64,000 nt of DNA, taken from positions 124,001-188,000 of the forward strand of contig JAAVTG010000670.1 of assembly GCA_011947345.1 (NCBI GenBank), written 5' to 3'. Positions 63,511 through 64,000 of this stretch are shown piece after piece. A program made the translations under genes and the position numbers. Origin of the DNA: Phytophthora quininea. Taxonomy: Eukaryota > Oomycota > Peronosporomycetes > Peronosporales > Peronosporaceae. Below the pieces are notes generated by a model. The model did no database searches and was not told the DNA's origin. It was given only the letters and a program-made list of their open reading frames with translations. Position 1 is the stretch's first letter. Every line of letters begins with the position of its first letter.

Positions 63511-64000
63511 ATGCAGAATCCCGGCCCAAAATCTAGCGACGTCCTCGGAGGATATTTACGTTTCGATTCCCCGACCAAGAACCGAAGCTGGGACCAACAC
63601 AGATCATCATCGTCTTCTGCTGCCAAGCGTCAAAATTCTCGGGCGAAAACCGCAGCCAGGAATCGTGAACGCAGTCGAGTGTGCATGGCTCGGCTCAGGG
63701 AGAAACGGCGCAATAAAATCCTCGCTGACGAGCAAGCAGTCCGAGACTTACTCGACGAAATCCAGACGCTTGAGCTGCAGAAGCGACAACTGGCCATGGG
63801 CGTGCCCACAAGAATCCTCCGTGGTGCGTCGCGGCCGAGTACTTCCGACTCTTTCGCTTCGGCTATAAAGCTCCTGTCCAGCAGCATCAACACCACGTTC
63901 AGATCAATTTTCTGCGAGCTGTCATGGCGCCGGACGTCGTCTGTGGCTCTCGCTATGGCGTCGAGGCAATCGTCGCGTACTGGGAATTCATTATGCAGTG
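63511..64000 (+). pseudogene. bZIP, Ser variant, one-base deletion, cut by window end
   Basis: Near-identical to the intact gene at 39150-39953 (matching from about 63418 with offset 24360). The basic region SRVCMARLR is the same. At 63813 it reads AAGAATCCTCCG where the intact copy has AAGAAATTCTCCG, one base shorter, breaking the frame just after the zipper. The C-terminal domain then continues in the next frame to the window edge (VMAPDVVCGSRYG, AYWEFIMQ). Its end is outside the window. Confidence 0.82.

Overview
The window reads as nuclear DNA of a plant-pathogenic oomycete, most likely Phytophthora or a close relative. Support: a NEP1-like (NLP) secreted protein gene, a secreted RXLR-dEER protein joined to a Nudix domain, oomycete-type initiator motifs (TCATTTCC) upstream of genes, short introns of roughly 60-70 bp, bZIP proteins with an altered DNA-contact residue, and dense retrotransposon debris. 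Species cannot be fixed from sequence alone.

Layout. 0.5-15.7 kb is a gene-dense island: RING/coiled-coil protein and PX sorting nexin (+), an acidic protein and an unidentified small gene (-), a large unidentified gene (+, 4.9-8.2 kb), a Q-rich protein ending in an NF-YB-type histone fold (-), the NLP gene (+), and a DUF1769-PH-DUF547 protein (+). From 15.9 kb on the DNA is an expanding bZIP locus mixed with mobile elements: at least ten recognisable bZIP genes or pseudogenes (18.3, 34.7, 36.3, 38.0, 39.2, 48.6, 49.8, 51.2, 53.1, 54.3, 63.5 kb) plus at least five fragments. A 1.57-kb block holding a bZIP tail and a five-exon EF-hand gene is present twice, 17.07 kb apart.

Mobile elements. 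A nearly complete non-LTR element lies at 40528-46801 with a 17-bp target-site duplication. An RNase H-bearing non-LTR element fills 21.1-28.8 kb and is itself interrupted by a 1.26-kb insertion flanked by a 14-bp duplication. A tyrosine-recombinase (Crypton-like) remnant at 28.9-32.0 kb is bracketed by inverted arrays of ~20-bp repeats. There are three copies of a tRNA-derived SINE, one with a 12-bp duplication; a compact 1.48-kb LTR element with a 5-bp duplication; and several LINE fragments and a copia integrase fragment.

How it fits together. The bZIP family shares one plan: an N-terminal YPPN-type motif in many members, a basic region that keeps N-x7-R spacing and three leucine heptads but replaces the invariant Asn by Arg, Cys, His, Ala or Ser, then a conserved ~180-residue C-terminal domain whose pattern resembles a SnoaL/NTF2-like fold. 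Retroelement insertion and local duplication seem to have multiplied and broken this family.

Caution: many genes, including single-copy ones, switch reading frame by one base, often at short C, G or T runs. This may be real decay or uncorrected single-base deletions in the assembly; the two cannot be separated here. Coordinates for frameshifted genes mark the outer limits of recognisable coding sequence.
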